Origin: Entoloma clypeatum | Taxonomy: Eukaryota > Basidiomycota > Agaricomycetes > Agaricales > Entolomataceae | Assembly: GCA_963565915.1 (NCBI GenBank) | Contig: OY751495.1 | Location: 1,798,001 to 1,862,000, forward strand | Length of the DNA stretch: 64,000 nt | Direction: 5' to 3' | Shown here: positions 44,331-57,728 of the stretch, one piece after another | Numbering within the stretch: the stretch's first letter is position 1 | How the letters are laid out: each line of letters opens with the position of its first letter | Position numbers and translations under genes: made by a program | Notes under the pieces: generated by a model | The model's input: the letters and a program-made list of their open reading frames with translations, nothing else | Told to the model about the DNA's origin: nothing | Database searches by the model: none

Positions 44331-46004
44331 TTAATTATAAAACTTCACGGGAACGCCGGAAATAATTTGCTCCTCTACACCAGTTTCTTTCGTAGACTTC
44401 TTCAACTCGGTCACCCCAAACGCAGCCGTTCGCCCCGTCCTCCACATCCCCATCGTTGGTGCTTCATGGTCTTCGCACGGCCTTTTGATCCCGTTTCGTT
44501 GCAAAACCGGGCTTTGTACGAGAGGAATCAACTTAGTCTTGTCATCAAACCTGGCGAAGTACCCGAGGCTAAGTCGAGACACGCCTCGTTGATCTTCGGC
44601 AGGTTGAACAACCCTTTAGACGTACAATTAGAGCCAGTAAGGAAGATGGTGAATTGGTCAATCATCAAACCTATGGATGGTAGCACGATAGAATCCACCG
44701 GAAAGGAATTGCATGGCGTCTCCAGCGTTGATCACCTTTTCTCCCATTTCAGTCGTCGAAGGTTAGGAGGATGGTAAGACGTACCAATGCATCCTCGATG
44801 TGCTTGACCCATTTCCATGAGCCATCTGGTGTCAGGATTTGCAATCCCGAAACGGGTTGGCTGTAAAGGACAGTAATACTTCCAAAATCTTGCCACTCCT
44901 TGTCAGATATTTGTAGAAGAACGAAAAATGGCGATCTAACCGGTGTGACCTTTGGCCCAGACCTTATTTGTCTTGGTTTCTTCGTCCTCAGAGCGCGGAT
45001 AACTAAGCGTTTGATAATTCATTACCAAAACGGAGTAGCACGGGTTTGGTACATACTACTTGATGAACCCAACTACACGAAGGACATTTAGGAAGAATGC
45101 TCGGAATATAGAAATCTACTTACTGATTGACTCTCCGGCGCTGGAATCGGTGCCGTGGAGTTTAAGTAATTCATCTTCTGGCAATTCGAGACCCAAAGCA
45201 AGGAATCTAGAAGATAGGTAAGCAAAAGCGTTCCGACACCACTCAGATCGTCACCTCAAAAGTTGTGCTACGACGTTCAAATGGTTGTGCTCCATGAACT
45301 GGTTTAACTCAGGTAAGAAAGGTCGAAGAGTTTTTGGGTGGGCCTCCTCTGTTGCAGCACCTCTAGCCACTTGAAAGAAGTTACAGTTATTGGATCAGCT
45401 CAGGCCGCGCCAACATCCTCACCGAAATATTCTTCGAATTGATCACGAACGCCGCCCTCGAGGTGCTACAGAAAAGTGCAATCATCAGTATAAGTACTCT
45501 CAAGCTGATGACGACGCACGAATAACTGTCGTGGTTTAAGCCCTTGGTAGATTCCCGTCGCTTCAAGGGCCGAATTGGAAGCCTCGTAATCCCGCCTCTC
45601 TTCCTCAGTCATCTGCGTGAATAGGTTATTAGCAATATCGAACATCCGTTCGATCTAATTTGACCCGGAACATTTCCGGATCAAATAAAATCGGTGAGTA
45701 CATGTCTGCGCCGAAGAAGGGCAGAACCTCTCACCTGGGCTTTCGTGTATCCATGATTGATGACATAGAAAAAACCATGTGTGGTCAAGGAGTCGCGCAC
45801 TTGAAAGGCCACTTGAGTCTTTCCTTCAGGTGTGGCACTTCGCGAGAGGTCGATGATTGGTAAATCAGCCCAATCCACTTCCGAATGACAGACTTGCTAA
45901 GTGTGGACAGCTTTGAGTGAGCGGAAAGTATACGTACGATCGGCAGTGGTGGACGGCGGAGGTACATAATGCTGAGCTGTCTCAGGGAAGGTCAAATTAG
46001 ACAT
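44331..46004 (-). CDS. 2-oxoglutarate/Fe(II)-dependent dioxygenase (isopenicillin N synthase-like)
   Basis: ATG 46004 (MSNLTFPETAQHY). The DIOX_N region is LPIIDLSRS...HGFFYVINHGYT (45860-45720), then MFDIANNLFTQMTEEERRDY. The double-stranded beta-helix domain follows: HPKTLRPFLPELNQF, FLALGLELPED, YPRSEDEETKTN, then His-x-Asp split by an intron (GHT / DFGSITVLYSQPVSGLQI, about 44945-44870). The distal His is in ATIHRVVQ and the 2OG-binding Arg-x-Ser is in VSRLSLGYF. About nine exons end at 44331. The complete metal and cosubstrate set suggests an active oxygenase; substrate unknown. There is no secondary-metabolite cluster around it. Confidence 0.88.
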
Positions 46005-47142
46005 GTTGGAAGTAGTTCAGGTGTTGGAAGTCGAGTGGAGAGAAGGGGAGAAATACGAAAGGTTTATATTGCCAGTACCAGTGAGATTGCCGTCTGGCGG
46101 CTGTTTGTCAGTTGGGCCCTATCGACCGAATTACCGCAAGCTGTTCGCCGAATGTAAGCGCCCCCTTGTGTAAGAGTCAATCAAAAATGGCGGGAAATAC
46201 GTACTAGTAGCAGATGTTCCGAACTGTTCGAAAAATGTGGTGTTACCAAGAGGACATTTTTCACTCCCGAGACGGGTGCAGCCCACAAGTTGAGGCGTAA
46301 GGCTGCGTAAGGCCGTGTGACGGTCCGCAGGAGTGAACCTCTCCCACTGCCAATCTGTAATATTTAATGTTTGTTTGATGAGTATCACTTCGTACTAAGC
46401 ATTTACTTACATAGTAGATGGGGTTGAGAACTTGCGATAGTTTGATAGATGAAGTACGGCAACTTAGGGTCGCTCAAATGAACAGATTCTCCAGTTATTT
46501 TCAACGTTTTTTTGCTTCTCATGACTGGAAAAGGTTAGATAAATAGGCTAACATTCAACCAAACAAATTCCGACTTCGGCGAGCGAATCTCGAAGGTCAC
46601 GCGATACTTCATAACCACCCTATCTATACAGTACACTAGCCAAGGTGAGTAAGGTCAACGTTACTACCATGCGGGGGACAGTTGAGATTTTTGGCCGTGT
46701 AGCTACAATGTCAGATGACCTCCGTCATTAATCTTCGCATCGGGGTTGTGTTGCCCAATGCCATGCGATCGTAAAAAGCAACTGGCAAAAGCAACTAGGC
46801 CTTGAGGCTGGACACTGCGTAGATCACATCACTCCGCAGACAATACGACAGCAGTATCAATCTTCTATGCAGAATCTCGGGAACCCTCGCTCCGCGGCGA
46901 CGATTGCGATGTATGATCGGAGGTTGTTGGCAGTGCAGGATAGCCAAATGTGCTTGCCCAGTTGAGCGACCTTCAGCAAGCTTCGGTAAGTTTGAATCCT
47001 GCCCACCATCGCGAAGTTCCGAACGAACGTCCATACTTGAACCTACCGCTGTAAGTTACTTACTCAATAGTATTGGTATCCTCGAATTCAAGTCGGTCCC
47101 CTACCTCTCCTGACTGTGCTTTAACACTTTTCCAACCTGCGA
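46005..47142. other. 1.1 kb with an unexplained minus-strand exon-like ORF
   Basis: A minus frame at 46388-46131 reads DWQWERFTPADRHTALRSL and GSEKCPLGNTTFFEQFGT, with plausible acceptor (ATATTACAG, 46350) before it and possible upstream exon material at 46480-46390. No domain recognised and no start or end defined; could be a small gene or relic. The rest, including 46400-47140, shows nothing. Confidence 0.3.
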
Positions 47143-49211
47143 ATGTCCAGCATGAGTGCAACGAGCACTATTCCCCCGACTACCATCAACTCAGACATCC
47201 CGTTTGGGATCTCTATCCCTCTGAACACTCCTCACGCGATATCCGTCTCTCTACCGATATGGAACGATTATGCACTCCTTGCAGCAGACGGAACACGTGT
47301 CATTGACACTAGTATGGACACTGGCTACCCGAGATTCATCGTCCATGCCACCATTAAGAAGGTGCATATTTCATCGCTCACTGAAAGGTAGACTTGACTT
47401 AGGTGTTTGTCGAAAAATCCAGTTAGCCTCTATCGTTGAACAAAACTATGCCTTGAACGGCGAGCAATGCATGCTTTTCCCTACTCAGCGAGTCGCCGGA
47501 CAGTGCCTTTCGTTCTTGCAGGCCCGGTTCGTCAATGCACGCAGTCTTGACCTTCTGATCGATCCCGCGGGCGAGAAGGTATGTGCCATGGATCACGGCA
47601 GCGAAACAGAAAAACAAAGGGACTCCAGCTCCAACGCCGCATCAGTCAACATCTCTATGGTGTTTTTTCCCTCGGATGCTCTCTCCATCGCACATGATTT
47701 CTGGCAACATACTGGCTTAGGGGTCTCAAGCCGGTGGGCAGAACACCGCCTTTGCGTGCTTCACAAGGATACCACTCGTGCTAACGAAAGCTCGCCTCCA
47801 CCTATCCTCCAGTTCCCGTGCCATAAGGACAGTAACGGACATTATCTAGAGGAGCTTTCCGGTCATAATTTTCCTCTTGCTTCCGGCGCGTCCGCCAAGC
47901 ACGTAATCCGCTGCCGCATTGCAGGCGCCTTGAATCACGGCAACGCATCCAAGCCAACTACAGCTGGCATAAACCTCGCACTTGGCGGCCCAATTTCCCG
48001 TGGTCGCGCAGAAGTTTCCGACAATGATGTTTTTCTCTTCCCGACGGGCATGGGTGCAATCTGGAGTATGCATCAGCTGGCTTTGGCCGTACGTCCCAAT
48101 GCAAAGAGCGTCTGTTTTGGGTTTGTTTTTTCTTTCATCCAATACTTACACGATATCAAAACTGATACACCCGTAGATTTCCTTACACCTGTACCCTCAA
48201 AGTTCTAGAGGCATGGGGGCCGGGATGCCACTTCTTTTCCGGAGGCGATGATGCCGACATCGACCAGCTGCAGGCTATTTTGGAGCGAGAAACCGCACGC
48301 GACGCGAACAGCGCCCCGGTGCTTGCGCTCTTCACTGAGTTCCCATCCAATCCTTTGCTCCGCTCTCCCAATCTTTATCGTCTGCGTGTGCTGGCCGATA
48401 AACATGATTTCCCTATTGTTATTGATGAGACAATCGGCAACTTTGCGAATGTCGATGTGCTTCCATATGCAGATGTCGTTGTCAGCAGTCTCTCCAAATC
48501 TTTTAGTGGGATTGGCAATGTCATGGGTGGAAGGTAAAGACTCTTCTCTCTCGACGTCTTGTGTTGGTTAAGAACTGCCAGTGATCGTTGATGTTGATCC
48601 TACACAGCATCGTTCTCAATCCTCACAGTCGCCATTATGCTACTCTCAAGGCTCACTTGACCTCTACGTTTGAGGATCTATACCACGACGAAGATGCGAT
48701 CCATCTAGAGTACAACTCACGCAATTTCCAACAGCGCATGCACATCGTCAACCTCATCGCCGAAGCCCTCTGTGACTTCCTCCGCTCACAGTCGGTTGCG
48801 GCCGGTGTCCCAGGCGCCGTCATCAAGGATGTGTTCTACCCTAAATACGTCACTCCAGAGCATTATGAGCAATGTCGCATCAAGGCTGGAAAAACTCCTG
48901 ACGACATAACCGGTGGTGGATTTGGCGGCATGTTCTCGCTGTCATTCGTGTCAATTGAGGCATCCCATGCATTCTTTAACACTCTGAACTGCTTCAAGGG
49001 TCCGAGTTGGGGCATGAACTCCACGCTAGCATGTCCATATACGATCCTGGCGCATTTTGATGAGATGGAGTGGGCGGCAGAAAAAGGAGTTGAGGCAGGG
49101 CTGGTTAGGATTAGTGTCGGGCTGGAGAACCTGGAGACATTGATGCAGTTGTGTAAAGTTGCGTTGGCTGCAGCGCACAAGGTCGTTCTGAATACGAGGG
49201 GAGAGGTGTAG
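47143..49211 (+). CDS. STR2: cystathionine gamma-synthase-like PLP enzyme (Cys/Met metabolism family)
   Basis: ATG 47143; four exons with introns at about 47362-47422, 48121-48177 and 48535-48607 and a TAG at 49209-49211. The N-terminal regulatory-like region ([24 protein letters not shown]) is typical of fungal Str2 proteins. The PLP fold shows [19 protein letters not shown], then [49 protein letters not shown] with the Schiff-base Lys at 48496-48498, then the C-terminal domain to [14 protein letters not shown] and [10 protein letters not shown]. Around 600 residues, as expected for Str2. It would join cysteine with an O-acylhomoserine to form cystathionine in methionine synthesis; paralogues with other substrates exist, so the symbol is tentative. 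Confidence 0.85.
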
Positions 49212-49885
49212 AATGGTGTGATGGGCACCTGTCCCTCCTGTGGCCCATCATTACTGACCTTTGCATTGATTGAATTTGAATCATTGATTGACCCCATCGT
49301 CTACAACGTTGAACAGTTCATCGACAACCGCATTCGACAGCTAAACCACCTGCTCGTTATGGGGACACTACGTGTCAAGGACACAGCATCTCTCTCTTCC
49401 TCCGTTCAGCGTGACTAACGTGTAGCTGTATCGGTGTCTGCCTCTCTCGCTCTCTCTCGTTGAACCGCCCAGATCAGCAGCAGAAGCACGGCATCGCCGT
49501 CTCATTACATCCGCCCCCCGCTCCACCGATTCCAATTCCCTTGCAAATCCAGGTCTGCTCCACCCTAGCCTCACCCATGTCGCCCAAGACCTCCAACCCA
49601 ACCTCCGTTTTCTTGCGTGACGCGGCGAAGTGGGAACAGGAGGCCATACTCTAGGCGGGATGGCCGTCGACACCACCAGAGACACGCCAACGCCGGCGGA
49701 GCCCAACGACATCATCGGTACTCATGTCCGCAAGTCACCAGCACCAGCTCAGTCATCGGGAAGTTCAATCCGAGCAGGGCGATGACAACGACACGAGGAG
49801 GGAAGCACTGGGAGGGGGGTGGTGGGTGTGATGGTGGAAACGATTCCGAACAAAGGCGGTTTCAGTGAGGGCGGATATTCCATTA
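49212..49885. other. intergenic 3' of the PLP enzyme, nothing recognised
   Basis: CT/GA-rich runs near 49390-49460 and short ORFs only. Confidence 0.45.
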
Positions 49886-51251
49886 CAGACGTTTCCGAAA
49901 GTCATGTCCACGTGTATTTGGTGGAATGGAAAATACTGAAAAATGTTGAAAAATGAGAAAAATGAGAAAAATCCTGAGGGGCTCGTCGTCGCCTTGTACA
50001 AGCCTCTATGACCACCAAATACAACCATAAGATCGGCCGTTAGTCTCTTCAAGGCACTGGCACAAAGTTTTTGGGGCGAAAGTCGGACGAGCCCTCGACA
50101 CGATGGTATCAATGATCCTCAAGTCTCAGCAGGCAGCACCACAAAATAGAGGCCATGGAAGCACTTGAATACTTTGGAGAAGGGAAACAACAATGCGGAT
50201 GTGCAGCTGGTAACCTAAGAGGTGTGTGGCGCCCGAACCTAATCACTTCTCGAGTTCACCCCCCACGTACAACTTGAAGGGCCTCGTGGTATGCTGCAAC
50301 AAACACATCTTATCAGTCACTCACTCGACCGCCCTATCTCAGAGCTCAGAGCTCAGGCTCCGGCTTCTGCGATCTTCAGCCAAGTCTCGACCGGGCACTT
50401 GACATGGCCCGCTTTCCGACGGCGACAGCTTCGCGAACGGTTATAGGGCCCCTTCCAGATCCCCGTTGTCCTTGTGAGGCTTTTCTATTGTTGGAAGACA
50501 TTCATGAGGCGAGAAGCGGTGGCGAACCAGCACACTCCGAGTCACTCCGAGTCACCAGGCTTATTTGCTCCTCCTGACACACCTTCCCAGCACTCAGCAC
50601 GCAAAACAACCAAACCATGCCCTGCAACGGATCCAGAGGTATGAAAGTGGGAAACTACGGCCTTTCTGTCCTCCGACCGATGAGGCCTTCACCATCACTT
50701 TTTCTTGACCTATTTTTCCATAGTCTCCTTTGTACATCCCTGTCACCTAGTTCTTATATTTCAATGGGACGCAGGTGTCTCAGCAGCCCTCAGAATCCCT
50801 CATATGTGCCCAACAAATTTTCGTATTTCTTTTATTCTTGATGCACTCAAATACAACATCGCGATAGAGACAACCATTCCCGATTTCATTGAGGAATAAC
50901 TCGGGCGTTTCTTCAATAAGATCGCGAAGGCCGGCAATAGCCTGAACGTTCAGTAGACGGCGTCGTCCCCGCAGGAATGAGGGTGGATCAGTGCGCCCAT
51001 GTTCGTCGTAGTTACTGGACCAACGGTGGATCCTTTTTGATGAAACCCCGAGTGCAGCTGTGATTTCTTCGAGCTCCCATCCTTCCTGGAGAAGCTGGAG
51101 GGCACGCTGCTTCATATCGGCACTGATTTTGCGGTATACCATGCAGCATACGACGTATAGACGCAGGGCAAGGATTTTTCTCATTTTTCATTATTTTCAA
51201 ACATTTTTGGTTCACTCAAAAACACGTGGACATGATTTTCGGAAAGGTCTG
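49886..51251 (-). mobile_element. 1,366-bp Tc1/mariner-type element, deleted transposase
   Basis: Terminal inverted repeats start CAGACGTTTCCGAAAGTC (left) and CAGACCTTTCCGAAAATC (right, reversed) and stay alignable for about 70 bp (catgtccacgtg, then tgaaaaatgagaaaaatcct). TA flanks both ends (49884-49885 and 51252-51253), the Tc1/mariner target. A minus-strand transposase N-terminus remains near the right end; about 900 bp that should code for the DDE/D core holds no such motif. Confidence 0.85.
50780..51139 (-). pseudogene. N-terminal HTH part of a Tc1/mariner-like transposase
   Basis: From ATG 51139: MVYRKISADMKQRALQLLQ followed by a helix-turn-helix (EEITAALGVSSKRIHRW), a second DNA-binding region with GRRRLLNVQAIAGLRDLIEE, and PELFLNEIG, which normally precedes the catalytic core. 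After that, the sequence is unrelated and stops. This matches homeodomain-like Tc1/IS630 transposases found in Agaricomycetes; the catalytic domain is absent. Confidence 0.75.
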
Positions 51252-51412
51252 TACGGTCGTGGACCTTTCTGTGCGGTTCTGGCTGACCAGTAGATAGTAG
51301 TTTGTCCTGTTTCTTTAGCTCACTCATCTGAGGGAACGACGCCGACTCTTTTCGCCTTCACGGCCCATCTGACCCACCATCTCCGAACACCGCACGACAG
51401 TTCTCGCCACAA

Positions 51413-52666
51413 GTGTGTAATTTAATTTGGCATCTCTTTTCTGATGCTAATAACAACCCGTTTTGTAATACAACTTAGGGCCGAACGGGGGCTTCTCACA
51501 AGCTTTTCACCACAAAATTCGGCCAAGTTCTTGATTTGATAGAGACTCAGAGGTCGGATGCTCACTGGATGCTCACGAGTGAGTTTCTTCACTCTCGTTT
51601 CCGCTCAAGACCTTATCAACGACGTCCAGCTATGTTATTCTGGACACCCCCGGACAGATTGAAATATTCACCTGGTCGGCTTCGGGGGCAATCATCACGG
51701 ATGCTGTTGCATCATCGATGCCCGCCGTCGTCGCGTACATAATCGATACACCTCGAACTACAGCGCCAGCCACATTCATGTCGAATATGCTTTATGCATG
51801 CAGGCAAGTTATCTAAATATGTCTTGATATTTGTATCATTGTTTATCGCTCACATTCACAGCATCTTATACAAAACGAAGCTCCCCTTCATCCTAGTGTT
51901 TAACAAGACAGACGTTCAACCTCACAACTTCGCCCTTGATTGGATGCAGGACTTTGAGGAATTTCAGGCAGCTTTAGCTTCACATAGTGGCACAAGAGAC
52001 GCTGAGGGTGAACCGACATATATGAACAGTCTCATGAATAGTATGAGTTTGGTTCTGGATGAGTTTTACAAGCACCTCAAGGTCAGCAATCCAACGATTC
52101 ATCTTGTTCCGTAACACTTATAATTTCGTCCGCCAGACGGTTGGTGTGTCGAGTATGACTGGAGATGGTATCCAACAGTTTTTCGAGGCAGTTGGAGCAT
52201 CGAGAGCTGAATACGAAAAGTGACGCCGGCGTCTCGGAGAATATGTTTCACCGCTGATCTGCTTTGCCCTCAGAGACTACCTTCCTGAATTGGAACGCGT
52301 TCGGGCATTGCGCGCAAAGTCTTTGGAAGATGCTAAGCAGGATTCGATGAGCAGGTTGATGGAAGACCTTGCTGTTGATCGCGAGAAAAATCCTCAGGGT
52401 GCACTACTGGATCGGTGGGATCCAGAAGACGAAGAAGACGAAGAAGGCGACGATGATACGGACATCAGTCTTGTAGATCGAAGTGAGTTTCCTAGATCTG
52501 ATCATGATTTGAGCCGGTTGGATACAATCCTCTATGGCTGTGCATTTTCAACTGCCATGCTGATCGCTCTTCGTCAGGTGAGGAACCATGGCCTGGGCAA
52601 TATATAGATGTCAGTCGTGCTCAAAGGCATGGAGACGAAGGCATCAACTGGCCAAGGCCTGGCTGA
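51413..52666 (+). pseudogene. GPN1: GPN1 copy B, 5'-truncated
   Basis: Lacks exon 1 with the start codon and P-loop. The GPN-loop exon is damaged (GGGGG then ttctcacaag instead of the reading frame near 51495). From the DTPGQ exon on it follows copy A, including the GC donor, FNKTD in place of FNKID near 51905, and the terminal WPRPG exon ending at 52666. With no initiator exon and no P-loop it cannot give a GTPase. Its downstream exons remain almost unmutated, which is odd for a pseudogene and is explained if conversion with copy A refreshed them. Confidence 0.85.
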
Positions 52667-53241
52667 GTGTTACATACGTCGACCATATAGTTGTCTATAT
52701 GGGACGGCCAGATACTTTCTCGAGAGAATTGCCAGCGCTCTCGTGTGCAACTGGCTAAATGGAAGGTATTTTGTGTTCTAAATTCTCCTGTGACTTGCAG
52801 TAATGTTACATTGAGGCCTCTTCTATTACATACAGTTGCTCGTTGCCCAATCCAAATCGAATTATGTCGTATGTTTTGCCCTGTGTCCTTCTTATCGACT
52901 CCTCCTACAGCACTGTTGCTTGAATCATTGAGCCATGGCTACTATGTTCTTTCCAATACGTTATAAGTCACTGACATCAGGGACATCTCCTAGTCGAAGG
53001 TCGAGTAAAGCCGCTGACATGGACAGGAGAAATGCAAGGTGTCTTGACGATAATCAATAGCCGTCAGGGCTAGCTTTTTATTGGCATAAATCAAATCTAT
53101 CAAATGCGCGGGTCTGCGGCAGGACGTCCTTGGACGGGTATTTAAGCGCTGTGCTCCTCATACACCTACCCACCCTGGAGTTCCATTTTTTCACTCCGCC
53201 AGTGTTAAACGCGGTCCAGTACATTGTGTCGCTTTCAAGTA

Positions 53242-54805
<1,564 letters not shown>

Positions 54806-55859
54806 ATCAGAAGCACCGGACCGTACCCCGATCCTTTCGTAAGGATAACTCGCTGCGGCTGACAGGCACATCATATCATAATAAGGATGATCAATCTGTT
54901 CAATCATATGTATTGATTGGTCAATCGAGTGCTTGGACTCATGCACGATAAGTATGTGGTATTGAAGCCGCATACTTCTCCATGTGGACCCGACCCTGCG
55001 AATGACCTGATTGCTTTAGGACGTATGTATCACGATCTTAAACGATAAGTAAGTACGGCCAACCGTGGTTCCAACGGACGGCGTGCTAGCTTACTTGGGC
55101 TTCATGAAGCGGCTGCCGCTTCCCGTTATATGGAAGTCTACGTTCGCACCCGGGCTGATAACCATTTTTCTTTTGAATTGCTTACAGCCATCGGATTGGA
55201 ACTAATGGTCTTGTGACTTATCGATCATCTTACACTGTCAGCCCACTTCAAGTTCGGCCTCTCTCATATCTTGGAGGACAACCACAGACTGCTTGACTGC
55301 AGTTCCTCTTCTCTCTCTCGTTTGTTTCCCGCTGGAATACCATTGGGCCTCTCCCGTCTGATCGTCCCCGTCTTCTCTTGATCTGGCTCCATATCCTTTC
55401 GGTACATTGCATCGCCTTTGGTCTCGCGAGGATCGGTCGGCCCAAAGAATTGCATGAGACTTCTCTCTTCCCTTGTCTACGCATGTTGATCGATGGTCGT
55501 GTTCTCCTATTTTTATTCACTCGAGAATCAGGTTTGGCTATATGAAAGAATCAAAACTTTCATGATGCGCTTTCGAGCCCGCTGTCCTGGTCGTCTATGC
55601 GTGGGACAATGAATTCATCTTGGGCTGGCCTCGTTGCTCATGACAAACGCGTCACGATCGGCGACGATTCCCATGCCCCATAGTTAAAAAGCACTGCCCA
55701 CCACAATATACGACCCCCCCTTTCTTCCTTTCTTCCTTTTGCTCCCCCTCCAAACCCGAAATCTTATCCACAGAATATATCACCATTCACCCGCGTATCT
55801 ATGGCGTTAACTCTGGTTCCAGCACTAATGTTGAACGTACAGTTATCCTCTGCTTCCCC
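54806..55859. other. intergenic, 1.05 kb, nothing recognised
   Basis: Part of the block missing from copy A. Contains pyrimidine-rich stretches (55300-55350, 55710-55750) that may belong to the promoter of the following kinase. No gene or repeat seen. Confidence 0.45.
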
Positions 55860-56958
55860 ATGGTTTCCGCAGTTATTAATATACTGCTCCAGGCTCTCGT
55901 TCAAACAGACAGTTGTCGGATGTACAGTACCTTGTACAAAGCACCTTCCCCGATCTTTCTTCTACCTCTGGCATTAGGAGCACCACTTCCGGATTTTGTC
56001 GCTGTCAAATCTGCCCGTGTACGACCTAAGGAATCGTCAATCTCTTATGCCCGCAGCGTAAGTATCCCACTTCCCCGCTACCCGCCTTACTTGCGCCCCC
56101 TTAGTCTATCGAGGCTTTTTTGCAAGGCCATGAGAGGCTGCGCCATCCAAATGTTCTGCCTTTCCTGGGCTATATCATCCTGGACGACATCCAACCCTCT
56201 CTATTGTCGCCTTTCTGTGGCAACGGCAATATAGTAGCATTTCTCGATCGCCATCCGGAGGCTGATAGAGTGAAATTTGTGAGTTCTCATATTCTGGCTG
56301 TCGAACGTCGTGCTTACACCAAGTTCGTACGCCCGCTAGCTTGTGGACGCCTTTCAGGCAGTTTGTTACCTGCATGAACATGAAGTCGCTCACAAGAATA
56401 TCATACCAGTATGTGCCAGTGCTCTCATATGCTATATTAGATTCCACACAGTGCTCCAGGGCAATATCTTGATAAACGACCGCGGAGAAGCATGCTTGTC
56501 CGACCTGGGCGTCTCCGATCTCCTGCGTGGAGTTTCTCCTGTTCCTGAGGGCCGAATACCTGATTCATGGATCTATAAGCCATCGGAGGAACTGGCCGGC
56601 GCCGATAGCCCGTTTAGCCTCTCGATGTGGTTTAAGATAGATGTCTACTCTTTGACGAGCACTGTATACGAAGTAAGCGACTTCACTTGATCCCTTGCTT
56701 GGTGCCGAGCGCTAAAATTGGCGTAAGGTCCTCTCTGGAGAGCGTCCCGTCCCACCTTCTAGGAATCAGTGTCTGAGTCAGAGACCCATTCCCATCATTC
56801 TTACCATCATCACCAGCGGCCATGTTGACATCCCACGCCCACAATCTATCAGCCGTCCGGTATGGCAGGCCATCCGGCTCGGTTGGAGGCGTGACCCCGA
56901 GCTACGCCCGTCCATTGTTGACTTTGCAGAAGCATTCTCCCAATCGCTGAGTTTGTAA
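55860..56958 (+). CDS. TKL-type protein kinase, atypical catalytic loop
   Basis: ATG 55860 or 55920. The beta-3 Lys is in DFVAVKSARV (about 56000). After a short intron: ERLRHPNVLPFLGY, NGNIVAFLDRHPEADRV. Next exons: [41 protein letters not shown]...MWFKIDVYSLTSTVYE, and a last exon with VWQAIRLGWRRDPELRPSIVDF, ending at TAA 56956-56958. The order is the TKL fold expanded in Agaricomycetes. The catalytic HRD/HGD motif reads HKN (no Asp) and DFG reads DLG, so catalysis is doubtful and a pseudokinase is possible. Exon borders near 56290-56345 and 56412-56450 are by eye. Homologous debris is in copy A at 35.7-36.2 kb. Confidence 0.65.
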
Positions 56959-57030
56959 TTTCCAGTTCATGGGGTCATGATCACCCGTTTTAAATTTATT
57001 TCATGTCGTTGCACCTGCTGGTTGGACTGC

Positions 57031-57728
57031 TCGTTATTCGTACTTATCAAGTAGTATATACGTATGTTCTCCTTTTATGTATTCGCAATCTATTACCATA
57101 ATTTATTTATCTATTCTATAAGGAAGTTGCGTGCTCTTAATAACATATCGCCAACGAGTCTCAGTGTCTCCAAATGTGCTAGCTGCTCTCGTGTCCATCA
57201 ATCGTACAAGTATATCAACTAGGCTATTGCCAAGTGGGGTCAAAATAGGTCAAATTCCGACGAAATTATGCGAAAATCATTATGGTGGCATTTATTTGAA
57301 TTGTATGACTATGAGTTACATGCTTTCCACTGGAATAGAGCGTACTATTGAGATAAAGTGTGAGCGAAGTTTCGAGATTATGCGCAGAAGCCCTTTGATT
57401 ACCCCACCGAGTGGGACTCGGGGTATAGAGGTATCGAAGACATGGAGATTGGATCGCCAACATCGCGCTTCTGAGATGTCAATTTCCGCAGCTTGAGTAT
57501 CAATTTCGTTACAGTGATAGTATTGGTGCACAACAGAAAGCTTTGGAAGATCAGACGAAATTTGTGGGCTAACTTTGATACCAACGCACCCAACATCGAG
57601 GAAAACCACCGAGAGCTAGGTGATCGTCAAAATATGGTACGTAAGGAGATACCAGACGAGGGCACTAACTGGGGCAAGCAGAGTTGAAACGAAGTTCGCA
57701 GTACTCGTTACTGGCAGATAGTCTGACG
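57031..57728. other. intergenic, 0.7 kb, nothing recognised
   Basis: Scattered ORFs (for example 57131-57496 plus) without domain signal; AT-rich. Confidence 0.4.
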
